Below are positions 53,531-61,155 of a stretch of 64,000 nt of DNA, in pieces. Numbering within the stretch: position 1 is the first letter of the stretch; each line of letters begins with the position of its first letter. The DNA comes from Bacteroidaceae bacterium. GTDB lineage: Bacteria > Bacteroidota > Bacteroidia > Bacteroidales > Bacteroidaceae. The stretch lies in the NCBI GenBank assembly GCA_017962495.1, contig JAGCVH010000075.1, forward strand, positions 30,374 to 94,373, written 5' to 3'. The notes beneath the pieces were generated by a model that was given only the letters and a program-made list of their open reading frames with translations, searched no databases and was not told the origin of the DNA. The position numbers and the translations under genes are program-made.

Positions 53531-54356
53531 TTTCGTATTCACCTAATAGTTTCAAGTTACGAGTGAGTGGTGTTATGGCGTTGATAGCTTGTCGATAGCG
53601 TATGTAGTCGGGGAATGTCAGGTCTATGTAAAACATGTATTGCCACTCCATACCGATAATGGGCAATGACTGTATCTTTGTCAGGTTCAGTTTATAGAAA
53701 CTCAATACAGATAGGATTGCCGAAAGGCTTCCTTCCTCGTGAGGCAGGGTAAAGGCAAGGCTTGATTTATTCACATTCCTCAAGTCGCGCAGTTCTGATG
53801 CAATTTCGGGGTTTGCGACAACGAGGAATCGTGTGAAGTTGTGCTTATTGGTCTCAATTCCTTCTTGAAGCACTTTCATGCCGTAGATATGAGCGGCGTC
53901 TTTGTGACAGATTGCCGCATGTCCGTGCAATTGCCCCTTGCTGATGTCTGCTGCAGCTCCTGCCGTATCGGCAACCTCCACCACCTTCAATCCTCGATGC
54001 TGGTTCAGGAAGTTGCGGCATTGCATGAGTGCCACAGGGTGAGAATTCACTTCCTGCAAGTCGCCCCAGTCGTCACTTGGCAGACACATGATAGAGTGAC
54101 TTATGCGAAGCTTATGTTCTCCTACGATGGTAGCACCGCTGTCACGCAACAGTTCGTAGTTATGAAGCAGACTACCTGCGATAGTGTTTTCGATAGCAAC
54201 CATTCCCACCAGTTGCGGATCGTTTTGCATCTCTTCGAACACCTGCTCGAACGTTTCGCAGCACACCAGTTCGATGTCGTCTGTCTCGTAATACCTTCGA
54301 GCGGCAATATCGTGGAAACTGCCTCTAATGCCCTGTATCGCAACTCTATGCTTCAT
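53511..54356 (-). CDS. pheA: Prephenate dehydratase with ACT domain
   Basis: 281 residues. VAIQGIRGSFHDIAARRYY, MVAIENTIAGSLLHNYELL and the catalytic TRF in KHNFTRFLVV are prephenate dehydratase motifs; residues about 195-275 are an ACT domain (LPHEEGSLSAILSVLSFYKL). The ESRP motif that helps bind Phe in many dehydratases reads QSLP here (LTKIQSLPIIG). It converts prephenate to phenylpyruvate. First structural gene of the operon, preceded by a Tyr/Phe leader peptide and attenuator. Confidence 0.92.
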   Translation of the reverse strand: MKHRVAIQGIRGSFHDIAARRYYETDDIELVCCETFEQVFEEMQNDPQLVGMVAIENTIAGSLLHNYELLRDSGATIVGEHKLRISHSIMCLPSDDWGDLQEVNSHPVALMQCRNFLNQHRGLKVVEVADTAGAAADISKGQLHGHAAICHKDAAHIYGMKVLQEGIETNKHNFTRFLVVANPEIASELRDLRNVNKSSLAFTLPHEEGSLSAILSVLSFYKLNLTKIQSLPIIGMEWQYMFYIDLTFPDYIRYRQAINAITPLTRNLKLLGEYENGKQSI

Positions 54357-54391
54357 ATTTCTTTTGTCTTTCGTCTTTAGCCATTAGCCAT

Positions 54392-54427
54392 AAAAAATCC
54401 CACTTCTTTTTCATGGAAGCGGGATTT
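54392..54427 (-). terminator. Attenuator terminator upstream of pheA
   Basis: On the minus strand AAATCCCGCTTC (54427-54416) pairs with GAAGTGGGATTT (54406-54395) over 12 bp, one of them a G-U pair, with a 9-base loop and six Ts at the end. The 5' arm TCCCGCTTC (54424-54416) is also a perfect 9-bp complement of GAAGCGGGA (54485-54477) inside the leader reading frame, giving an exclusive antiterminator. Confidence 0.9.
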
Positions 54428-54466
54428 GTATAATGTTTAATGTTCAATCTCTTAATGTTCAATCCT

Positions 54467-54541
54467 TTACACGCCTTCCCGCTTCACTTCATTGCTAAAG
54501 TAAAAGTAATAATAGTAAGCGTAGGCGTAAGAGGTGTTCAT
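54467..54541 (-). CDS. Phe/Tyr operon leader peptide (24 codons)
   Basis: Not in ordinary ORF size range. ATG at 54541-54539, TAA at 54469-54467. Codons 5, 7, 9-12 and 14 are Tyr, 13 and 15 are Phe: nine aromatic codons in eleven. The peptide ends SNEVKREGV. Codons 19-22 carry the GAAGCGGGA segment that pairs with the attenuator's 5' arm. A ribosome stalled at Tyr/Phe codons would leave this segment free and allow transcription into pheA; one reaching the stop codon would cover it and favour termination. Same logic as enterobacterial pheL, here with predominant Tyr. Confidence 0.88.
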   Translation of the reverse strand: MNTSYAYAYYYYFYFSNEVKREGV

Positions 54542-54569
54542 ATATTTCGTTTCATTACCTTTCTGCTTG

Positions 54570-54601
54570 CAAAAGTAATAACTTTTCACGAATTGACCAA
54601 A
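54570..54601 (-). promoter_or_regulatory. Promoter of the Phe/Tyr operon
   Basis: TTTG (54601-54598) and TACTTTTG (54577-54570) lie exactly 20 bp apart on the minus strand, a full Bacteroidetes consensus. It begins 8 bp after the permease stop codon and places the leader ATG about 20-25 bases into the RNA. Confidence 0.8.
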
Positions 54602-54608
54602 AGAATAT

Positions 54609-55865
54609 TCAATTTATTTCGTATCCGAGGTCTTTTACAGCCTTTTTAACGGCTTCGTGGTCGAATTTTCCCCTAATCTTTGCCGTTTTCTCATTGAGGC
54701 TAACACTCACGTCCTCAACACCTTCCACACTTCGGATAGCCCTTTCCACATTAGCTGCACAGTGACTGCAATTCATGCCTTTCACATTCATTACGGTTTG
54801 TTCGTGAGTCGTGCATTCATCGTCACAGCAATCACAGTCATCGTGATCGCGATGGAAGATGAGGGCATACGTTACCATTAGAAGTAGCGCAATAGTGCAG
54901 ACGATATTGAACCAGCCGATGTTTTCCTCGTGGCAACATCCGTCCTCAATATGCAGGGTTGAAGTGAACCACTCGCCAGGAAGCAGATAATCAATTCCAA
55001 GAGCAAAAGCGACTGCCCCAGCGATGATGGAAAGGAGGTAGAGCATCTGAGTGCGACGTCCCAGTACTTTGTCGATGACAAGCAGGCTTGCCACGTTGCA
55101 AGCAGGTCCTGCCATCAGCAGCACCAATCCTGCTCCAGGCGTGAGACCTTTCATCATTAGGGCTACAGCAATGGGAATGCTACCTGTTGCACAAACGTAC
55201 ATAGGCACACTAATGGCAAGAACCAAGAGGATGGAAAGAAATGAATTGTCCTTGAACACCTCGAACCATTGGTCAGGTACAAGTGCTGTAATCATACCTG
55301 CAACTACAAGGCCGATAACAAGCCATTTGCCTACATCGCCCATCATCTCCACGAAGGCGTAATGAAGGCCTGCTTTCAGGCGTTCAATAAAGGGTATAGG
55401 TTTCTCCTCTTCCTTACAACATGAAGTTTCTTCACTCTCTTTGGTGAGATTGAGAGAGGGTTCAGTCCATCTGTTGGTCATCCAGCCTCCGAATATAGCA
55501 GTTACAAAAGCCGCAATAGGACGAACTATGGCGAACGGCAGACCCATGAGTGAGTAAGTTGCTACGATACTATCTACACCTGTTTGCGGTGTGGCGATGA
55601 GGAAGGAAACCGTTGCTCCCTTGCTTGCCCCTTCGCGACGCAATCCCATTGCAGTGGGCAGTACACCACAAGAACACAAGGGTAGGGGGACTCCAAACAA
55701 TGCGGCAAGAAACACGCTTTTCATCCCACTTCCACTCAGATAACGGGCATAGACCCAACGTGGAATAAATGTGTGCATCAGTCCTGCCAGCAGGAAACCG
55801 AGCAATAGGTAGGGTGCCATCTCGCATGTGAGCACCCAAATGTCGAGTAATAGGTTTTGTATCAT
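54609..55865 (-). CDS. Cu/Zn-type efflux permease (SO_0444/ArsP-like) with C-terminal HMA domain
   Basis: 418 residues with about eight membrane segments in two halves of a permease: YLLLGFLLAGLMHTF, FGVPLPLCSCGVLPTAMGLRR with its Cys pair, SVPMYVCATGSIPIAVALM, and LLMAGPACNVASLLV. A His/Asp/Cys-rich loop (HRDHDDCDCCDDEC) leads to a C-terminal HMA domain with MNCSHCAANVERAI, the C-x-x-C metal site, in the last 70 residues. The permease-plus-HMA form matches proteins named SO_0444 family Cu/Zn efflux transporters. Export of a soft metal from the cytoplasm is inferred. Confidence 0.82.
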   Translation of the reverse strand: MIQNLLLDIWVLTCEMAPYLLLGFLLAGLMHTFIPRWVYARYLSGSGMKSVFLAALFGVPLPLCSCGVLPTAMGLRREGASKGATVSFLIATPQTGVDSIVATYSLMGLPFAIVRPIAAFVTAIFGGWMTNRWTEPSLNLTKESEETSCCKEEEKPIPFIERLKAGLHYAFVEMMGDVGKWLVIGLVVAGMITALVPDQWFEVFKDNSFLSILLVLAISVPMYVCATGSIPIAVALMMKGLTPGAGLVLLMAGPACNVASLLVIDKVLGRRTQMLYLLSIIAGAVAFALGIDYLLPGEWFTSTLHIEDGCCHEENIGWFNIVCTIALLLMVTYALIFHRDHDDCDCCDDECTTHEQTVMNVKGMNCSHCAANVERAIRSVEGVEDVSVSLNEKTAKIRGKFDHEAVKKAVKDLGYEIN

Positions 55866-56021
55866 ATCTTTTCTTTTTTGAATCCGTTGTTATTGCTGTG
55901 TAGTTTGACGCGAGGTAAGACTTGTATTGTCTATGCAGAGTGCCACTACATCTCGTTTTCGAGGACAAAGTTACGATATCTTTCCTGCAACTCGATTGCA
56001 AAGTTACACCTTTGCCCTCCA

Positions 56022-56090
56022 TCAATTGAATAATTGTTCGATGATGCTCGAATATAGGTTCGATGTGCCTCGTGCCTATATTCGATGAAA
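56022..56090. repeat. 22-bp-period palindrome array, 3 units
   Basis: TTGAATAATTGTTCGA, TCGAATATAGGTTCGA and TCGTGCCTATATTCGA are centred at 56033.5, 56055.5 and 56077.5. It lies in the 356-bp gap between the permease start and the carboxyltransferase terminator; the rest of that gap shows no gene. Confidence 0.8.
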
Positions 56091-56154
56091 GGGCAATAAG
56101 GGTTCGTTTCTTGAAGCATTTATACGAGTATAATGACGTGAAGGCGTAGAACAC

Positions 56155-56184
56155 AAAAAATCGGGAAGCCTGAGGCCTCCCGAT
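56155..56184 (-). terminator. Intrinsic terminator of the folB/carboxyltransferase operon
   Basis: On the minus strand ATCGGGAGGCC and GGCTTCCCGAT form an 11-bp stem with one mismatch and a TCA loop, followed by six Ts. Confidence 0.85.
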
Positions 56185-56221
56185 AATATATAAATAATGT
56201 ATAAAGCTTTTTGCTTTCTGG

Positions 56222-58000
56222 CTATACCTTTGGTTTCCTTTCAATCCAAGCCAAGGTGTCGCCACGATGAACAAAGGATGCCTTCTTGGCAGCAACCTCG
56301 ACAAGACGCCCGCCAATACCAGCCTGAACGGGAATGAACTCACCCCAAGGTGCCTGAACATAGCAGAGGATATCGCCTTCGGCGTACTCCTGACCAATGA
56401 AAGGTTCGAGACAAGGAACGCACTCATCTCCACCCTGGAACTCGTAGAATACTTGTCCGTTGACGGGAGACACCACTGCGTCTGCCTTTGCATGCTTGAA
56501 GGCAGCAATCATTTCGGGAGTGAACTTGTGGCCGAGACGTGCGTCCTTTGCCTTCTGCAAGTCGGCAAGGAAGTTCTTCTTCGCCTGTCCGCTCTTGAAG
56601 TTACGATATTGTTCGGGGTGCATAGCCAGTTCGAAGAGCTCTTCGTCATCCTGTCCGTATTCCCAACCATTCTCATCCATCTCCTTGCGGAATTCATCGA
56701 GTTTATCGGGGTAGAGGGTATGCGGGTCGGTGTCAGTGAACTCACGTCCCTGTTTCTTGGCAATCTCCACCAGTTCTGGAGCAATAGGACCAGGCACTTT
56801 ACCCGACTTGCCGAGAATCATGCCCCACATGGCGTCGTCCATCATAACGAAGCGTCCCTTGCCTTGTTCGATGGTAAGGAGGTTCATGAGGGCAATGTTC
56901 TTGGTGTATTGGCTGAAGGGTGTTACCAATGGGGGATAGCCCACCATAGGCCATACATGCTCTACCTCGTTGAAGAGTGCTACGAGCATGTCGTCGGTGG
57001 AGAGTTCAGGCTCACCCTTCTGCTTGCGGATGTTGTTGATAGCACTTTGGATACCGCCTAAGTCAGCCATCATTGAACCCATCATGCCACCAGGCAGACC
57101 GCTACCAAGAAGGAGGCTCGACATGTGTTTATTGGCAGGATTGATGAAATAGCCAAGCCAGTCGTCGATGAACTCTTGCGTTAGTGAACGGGCTTTCATA
57201 TAGGCGTTCATGTTGATTTCAGGCACGTCGAAGCCTTCGTTCTTCAGCATAGACTGAACCGAGATAATATCGGGATGAACCTTTCCCCATGAGAGAGGTT
57301 CGATGGCTGTATCAATGATATCTGCACCATTGTTGCAGACCTCCAGAATGCTGGCCATAGAGAGTCCTGGACCAGAGTGCCCGTGATACTGGATGATTAT
57401 GTCGGGATGGTTCTTCTTAATCATTCCCGTGAGTTTGCCTAACATCGCAGGCTGACCGATTCCAGCCATATCCTTCAAACAGATTTCTGCTGCACCTGCC
57501 TCAATGAGTTGGTCGGCAATTGCGCTATAATATTCTGCCGTGTGGATGGGAGATGTTGTGATGCAGAGCGTGGCTTGAGGAATCATTCCGCCTTCCTTGG
57601 CATACTGAATGCTGGGAATAATGTTGCGGACGTCGTTAAGACCGCAGAAGATGCGAGTGATGTCGGTTCCTTGCTTCTTCTTTACTTTGTACATGAGCTT
57701 GCGAACGTCGTCAGGCACGGGATACATGCGCAAGGCATTTAGGCCGCGATCCAGCATGTGGGTCTTGATGCCAACTTCGTTGAAAGGTTTACAGAATGCA
57801 CGAACTGCCTCGTTGGGGTTTTCGCCTGCAAGCAGGTTTACTTGCTCGAAAGCACCACCATTGGTCTCAACGCGGTCGAAGCATCCCATTTCGATGATGA
57901 CTGGCGCTATACGTGCCAACTGATCCTTGCGGGGTTGGAACTTGCCTGAACTTTGCCACATGTCGCGGTAAACCAGGCTAAATCTTACTTTCTTCTTCAT
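56222..58000 (-). CDS. Oxaloacetate decarboxylase alpha / pyruvate carboxylase B-like carboxyltransferase
   Basis: 592 residues. The DRE-TIM carboxyltransferase domain is clear: VRFSLVYRDMWQSS, RVETNGGAFEQVNLLAGENPNE, MLDRGLNALRMYPVP, AEICLKDMAGIG, IIQYHGHSGPGLSMAS (metal-binding His pair) and TAIEPLSWGKVHPD. The middle (GSGLPGGMMGSMMADLGG) is the usual linker domain. The last 80 residues look like a biotinyl/lipoyl fold (VVSPVNGQVFYEFQ ... GGRLVEVAAKKASFVHRGDTL), but the site for AMKM reads VQAPWGEF, with no biotin-acceptor Lys. A separate biotin carrier is therefore expected. Last gene of a three-gene operon. Confidence 0.85.
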   Translation of the reverse strand: MKKKVRFSLVYRDMWQSSGKFQPRKDQLARIAPVIIEMGCFDRVETNGGAFEQVNLLAGENPNEAVRAFCKPFNEVGIKTHMLDRGLNALRMYPVPDDVRKLMYKVKKKQGTDITRIFCGLNDVRNIIPSIQYAKEGGMIPQATLCITTSPIHTAEYYSAIADQLIEAGAAEICLKDMAGIGQPAMLGKLTGMIKKNHPDIIIQYHGHSGPGLSMASILEVCNNGADIIDTAIEPLSWGKVHPDIISVQSMLKNEGFDVPEINMNAYMKARSLTQEFIDDWLGYFINPANKHMSSLLLGSGLPGGMMGSMMADLGGIQSAINNIRKQKGEPELSTDDMLVALFNEVEHVWPMVGYPPLVTPFSQYTKNIALMNLLTIEQGKGRFVMMDDAMWGMILGKSGKVPGPIAPELVEIAKKQGREFTDTDPHTLYPDKLDEFRKEMDENGWEYGQDDEELFELAMHPEQYRNFKSGQAKKNFLADLQKAKDARLGHKFTPEMIAAFKHAKADAVVSPVNGQVFYEFQGGDECVPCLEPFIGQEYAEGDILCYVQAPWGEFIPVQAGIGGRLVEVAAKKASFVHRGDTLAWIERKPKV

Positions 58001-58030
58001 GTTATTATTATAGTATATACGAATTCCAAG

Positions 58031-58387
58031 TTAATTCTTCATATTCAACACTATCCCTGCTCCCTCGCACTGAAGTCCCGTGATGGGGGGCGCGAGTTTG
58101 GTTAGGCGTACAGTTACTTGGGAAAGGGTGGGGAAGTCGGCGAGCAAACGTCTTCCAATGCGACCAGCCACGTGCTCGAGCAACTGGCTTGGAATCTGCA
58201 TTTCTTGCTTCACGACTTCTGCCATATCTGCATAACTGATTGTGTCAGTCAACTTATCGGTTATTGTGGAAAGTTCGTTCTCGCATTCCGCTTCCACAGA
58301 TACCAGAAAGTCGGCACCGACAGAGCGTTCCTGCTCCATCACACCATGCTTCGCCCTTACCTTAATATTATTAATGTATATTTTCAA
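58031..58387 (-). CDS. folB: Dihydroneopterin aldolase
   Basis: 118 residues. IYINNIKVRAKHGVMEQER, FLVSVEAECE, DTISYADMAEVVKQEM, LLEHVAGRIGRRLL and VRLTKLAPPI match FolB; the Glu and Tyr of the active site are present. It acts in tetrahydrofolate synthesis, cleaving dihydroneopterin. Its start overlaps the upstream gene by four bases (ATGA), and the carboxyltransferase gene follows after 30 bp. Confidence 0.92.
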   Translation of the reverse strand: MKIYINNIKVRAKHGVMEQERSVGADFLVSVEAECENELSTITDKLTDTISYADMAEVVKQEMQIPSQLLEHVAGRIGRRLLADFPTLSQVTVRLTKLAPPITGLQCEGAGIVLNMKN

Positions 58388-58884
58388 TTCTCAACCTCCT
58401 CTTCGTTACCAGGGATATACTTCTTTAAGGCGCGTACTACACCAGACTTCCATGTGTTGATGACATCGCCTTCAAGAGAAAGCGAACTGACGAGCTTCAC
58501 CACATTCTCAATCGACATCCTATATCTCAGCATGCCCGAGATTAGTTTCGCATAGTTCCAATATTCCTGATTGAATTTCTCGTTCAGGCCTTCGACAGTT
58601 ATCTTGTATCCACGCTTGTTCTGGAACTGGAAGTCGTAACGCCTCGTGCCATTAGGGTTCACGGCCTTAATAATACGTCCTTGGCTAACGCTCTTGGGTA
58701 TCATGATGCCCTCGTCGTCATCCATCAAACCAGTAAATATCTCATAAGGTTCCCCATTGAGTAGTCCTACGAAAGCCACCCACTTTTCCTTGTTGTTCTG
58801 AAAGCGAACTACATCACATTCCAGTACTTCTGGGCGCACTTCCACAACTTCCTGTTGTATGGCTTCGTTCTCCTGATGTTCCAT
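58384..58884 (-). CDS. Stand-alone protein resembling the C-terminal region of B12-dependent ribonucleotide reductase
   Basis: 166 residues. RPEVLECDVVRFQNNKEKWVAFVG, LLNGEPYEIFTG and SGMLRYRMSIENVVKLVSSL resemble, by eye, the region near the C-terminus of Bacteroidetes adenosylcobalamin-dependent (class II) reductases, without the catalytic barrel and without a Cys pair at the end. It could be an accessory or regulatory subunit or simply a shared fold. First gene of an operon with folB and the carboxyltransferase; TAATTTTG box 20 bp upstream. Confidence 0.55.
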   Translation of the reverse strand: MEHQENEAIQQEVVEVRPEVLECDVVRFQNNKEKWVAFVGLLNGEPYEIFTGLMDDDEGIMIPKSVSQGRIIKAVNPNGTRRYDFQFQNKRGYKITVEGLNEKFNQEYWNYAKLISGMLRYRMSIENVVKLVSSLSLEGDVINTWKSGVVRALKKYIPGNEEEVEN

Positions 58885-58903
58885 ATTACGAAGATTTATG
58901 ATG

Positions 58904-58911
58904 CAAAATTA
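58904..58911 (-). promoter_or_regulatory. Putative -7 box of the RNR-like / folB / carboxyltransferase operon
   Basis: TAATTTTG on the minus strand fits TAnnTTTG and lies 19 bp before the ATG at 58884. Confidence 0.45.
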
Positions 58912-58923
58912 GAAATTATTTTG

Positions 58924-58931
58924 TAAATTTG
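58924..58931 (+). promoter_or_regulatory. Putative -7 box of the nitroreductase gene
   Basis: TAAATTTG fits TAnnTTTG, 26 bp before the ATG at 58958. It lies only 12 bp from the divergent -7 box at 58904-58911. Confidence 0.45.
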
Positions 58932-58957
58932 CAACAGATATTGAAAATTGATTTGAT

Positions 58958-59704
58958 ATGGATTCAATAAAGACACGTAGAACCATACGTAAATATAAGC
59001 AGACCGCTGTTGATGATGTGCTCTTAAACCAACTTCTCGAGCTTTCTGCACGCACGCAGACGATGGGTAATCTTCAACTCTATAGCGTTGTAATTACGCG
59101 TGATGAAGAGCAAAAGCGACGCCTTTCTCCTGCTCATTTCGGACAGCCAATGGTTACGTCGGCTCCTGTTGTCTTAACGATATGTGCCGACTTCAATCGT
59201 ACAAGTGAGTGGTGTCGGCAACGCAAGGCAGCACCCGGTTACGACAATTTCCTGAGTTTCATCAATGCGGCTTCCGATGCGCTTCTCTTTACGCAGACCT
59301 TCTCTTGTCTGGCAGAGGAAGCAGGCTTGGGCGTATGCTATCTTGGTACTACTGTCTATCAGCCTCAGCAGATTATCGAGGTTTTAGGACTTCCGCGTCT
59401 AGTAATGCCGATTGCCACACTTACAGTCGGTTGGCCTGATGAGGAACCTGCCTTAAGTGATCGCTTGCCTTTGGCTTCTTTTGTACATGAGGAAACTTAT
59501 CGCGATTATTCGCCTGCTGACATTGATAAATATTATTCGCCAAAAGAATGTTTGCCAGAGAACCAGCACTTTGTGGAGATTAATCACAAGGAAACGCTTG
59601 CACAAGTGTTTGCCGAGATTCGATATACAAAAAAAGACAACGAAGCGTTGTCTCAACTGTTTCTCGATACATTAAGGAAGCAAGGCTTTTTGAGTTCCCT
59701 CTAA
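58958..59704 (+). CDS. Nitroreductase family FMN oxidoreductase
   Basis: 248 residues. It opens MDSIKTRRTIRKYKQTAVDD with the Arg pair that binds FMN phosphate, then LLELSARTQTMGNLQLYSVV, DALLFTQTFSCLAEEAGLG, VCYLGTTVYQPQQI and LPRLVMPIATLTVGWPDEEP, all typical of NfsA/FRP-like NAD(P)H-dependent reductases. The C-terminal extension fits the NfsA group. Substrate unknown. The convergent dnaA gene ends 28 bp away. Confidence 0.88.
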   Translation: MDSIKTRRTIRKYKQTAVDDVLLNQLLELSARTQTMGNLQLYSVVITRDEEQKRRLSPAHFGQPMVTSAPVVLTICADFNRTSEWCRQRKAAPGYDNFLSFINAASDALLFTQTFSCLAEEAGLGVCYLGTTVYQPQQIIEVLGLPRLVMPIATLTVGWPDEEPALSDRLPLASFVHEETYRDYSPADIDKYYSPKECLPENQHFVEINHKETLAQVFAEIRYTKKDNEALSQLFLDTLRKQGFLSSL

Positions 59705-59732
59705 CCTCATAACCTTTTCACCTTTTAACCTT

Positions 59733-61127
59733 TTAACCCTTTATACTAGCCTCCGTTTCGCTCACTTGCTTGGCGAATGCCTTGTCTGTTGACATGCGGT
59801 CCTTCACTTGGTTAATGGCGTGAAGAACGGTAGCGTGATTGCGTCCACCGATATGCAGACCTATTTTGCTTGCCGTTAGTTTGGTCATCTTTTGTGCCAG
59901 ATACATAGCCACTTGGCGAACGGTAACGATGTTCGCTTTTCGGCTTTTCGAGAAGACATCGTCCTGACTCACCTTCCATCGTTCGCAACACTTGTCTATG
60001 ATGCTGTCAAGTGTTATGGTCTTTTGCTGACGTTTCATGGTGCGCTTAACAATCTGTTCGGCCATGCTTAGGTCGATATCTCGATTGTACACCGATGAAT
60101 AAGCTAACAAGGAATTAACGATTCCTTCCATGTCTCGAACGCTTTCGTTCACGTTGGCAGAAATGTAATCCACCACATCCTCGGGAATTTGCAAACCGTC
60201 GTGACGAATCTTGCTTTCCAGAATCCTTTTGCAAAGTTCACGATTAGGCTTTTCAAGTTCAGCCATTAGTCCCCACTTGAATCGGGTTAACAGCCTCTCT
60301 TCCATTCCTGGCATAGATGCAGGCATGCGGTCACTTGTAAGAATGATTTGCTTTCCGTTCATCTTCAAATGATTGAAGATGTGAAAGAATGCGTTTTGTG
60401 TGCCAGTATTTCCAATTAGTTCCTGAATATCGTCAATGATGAGAACATCAATTGTTTGGTAGAAGTTGATGAAATCGTTGATGGTGTTTGTACGATAGCT
60501 GTCTGTAAACTGCACCTGAAACTGGTGTGCTCCGACATAGAGTACGCGATTCTTGGGGTACAGCTCTTTAATGCGCATGCCAATAGCATTCACCAAATGG
60601 GTCTTGCCTACTCCCGATGAACCATAAATGAACAACGGATTGAAGGTGGTTTGACGAGGATTGTCGGCAATACTTTGACCCACACTGCGAGGTAGTTTGT
60701 TGCTCTCTCCCTCGATGAAGTTTTCGAATCGGTATTCCTTGTTCAGTTGTGAGTCAAGTTCTTCTTCGGCAGTGTGTCTGGGTTTAATGAATACGTTGTC
60801 CTTGCGCTTTTTCAGTTTTGCATCGGTTCCCAGCGTTTGGACATCGATTGAGATATCATCGGTCTTTTGAATACGGTATGTTATATGTGCTTCTTTGTCC
60901 TTCGTAAAGGTACGCCACATAACATTGTACATCAATTTCTTAAACTGCCCGTCGAGCATTTCAAAGAAATAGGCAGAGGGTACGCTTAACAACAACTCCT
61001 TCTTCTCCGCCTCATAAGAGACGAATTCAATGGGTTGGAACCAAGTTTTGAACTCTTGGCCATTCACATTTTTCCCGATTATCTCAAGGAAATATGCCCA
61101 TTTCTCGTTAGTTGTTGCAGAAGCCAT
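59733..61127 (-). CDS. dnaA: Chromosomal replication initiator DnaA
   Basis: 464 residues in the usual four domains: N-terminal WAYFLEIIGKNVNGQEFKTW, a short linker, AAA+ domain with Walker A IYGSSGVGKTHLV (about 168-180) and Walker B VLIIDDIQEL, sensor LTSDRMP, Arg finger in EERLLTRFKWGL, and C-terminal DNA-binding helix-turn-helix ending GGRNHATVLHAINQV. It binds DnaA boxes and opens the origin. No cluster of TTATCCACA-type boxes was noticed around it. It follows the MCE gene after 28 bp and may be co-transcribed with amidase and MCE. Confidence 0.97.
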   Translation of the reverse strand: MASATTNEKWAYFLEIIGKNVNGQEFKTWFQPIEFVSYEAEKKELLLSVPSAYFFEMLDGQFKKLMYNVMWRTFTKDKEAHITYRIQKTDDISIDVQTLGTDAKLKKRKDNVFIKPRHTAEEELDSQLNKEYRFENFIEGESNKLPRSVGQSIADNPRQTTFNPLFIYGSSGVGKTHLVNAIGMRIKELYPKNRVLYVGAHQFQVQFTDSYRTNTINDFINFYQTIDVLIIDDIQELIGNTGTQNAFFHIFNHLKMNGKQIILTSDRMPASMPGMEERLLTRFKWGLMAELEKPNRELCKRILESKIRHDGLQIPEDVVDYISANVNESVRDMEGIVNSLLAYSSVYNRDIDLSMAEQIVKRTMKRQQKTITLDSIIDKCCERWKVSQDDVFSKSRKANIVTVRQVAMYLAQKMTKLTASKIGLHIGGRNHATVLHAINQVKDRMSTDKAFAKQVSETEASIKG

Positions 61128-61155
61128 GTACTTCTCTTGCTTTCTTTCTTCTTAA

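Noticed and set aside
55570-56508. 312-codon minus-strand frame across the permease start, intergenic array and carboxyltransferase end
   Set aside because: It overlaps two well-supported genes in another frame, and its product has no recognisable motif.
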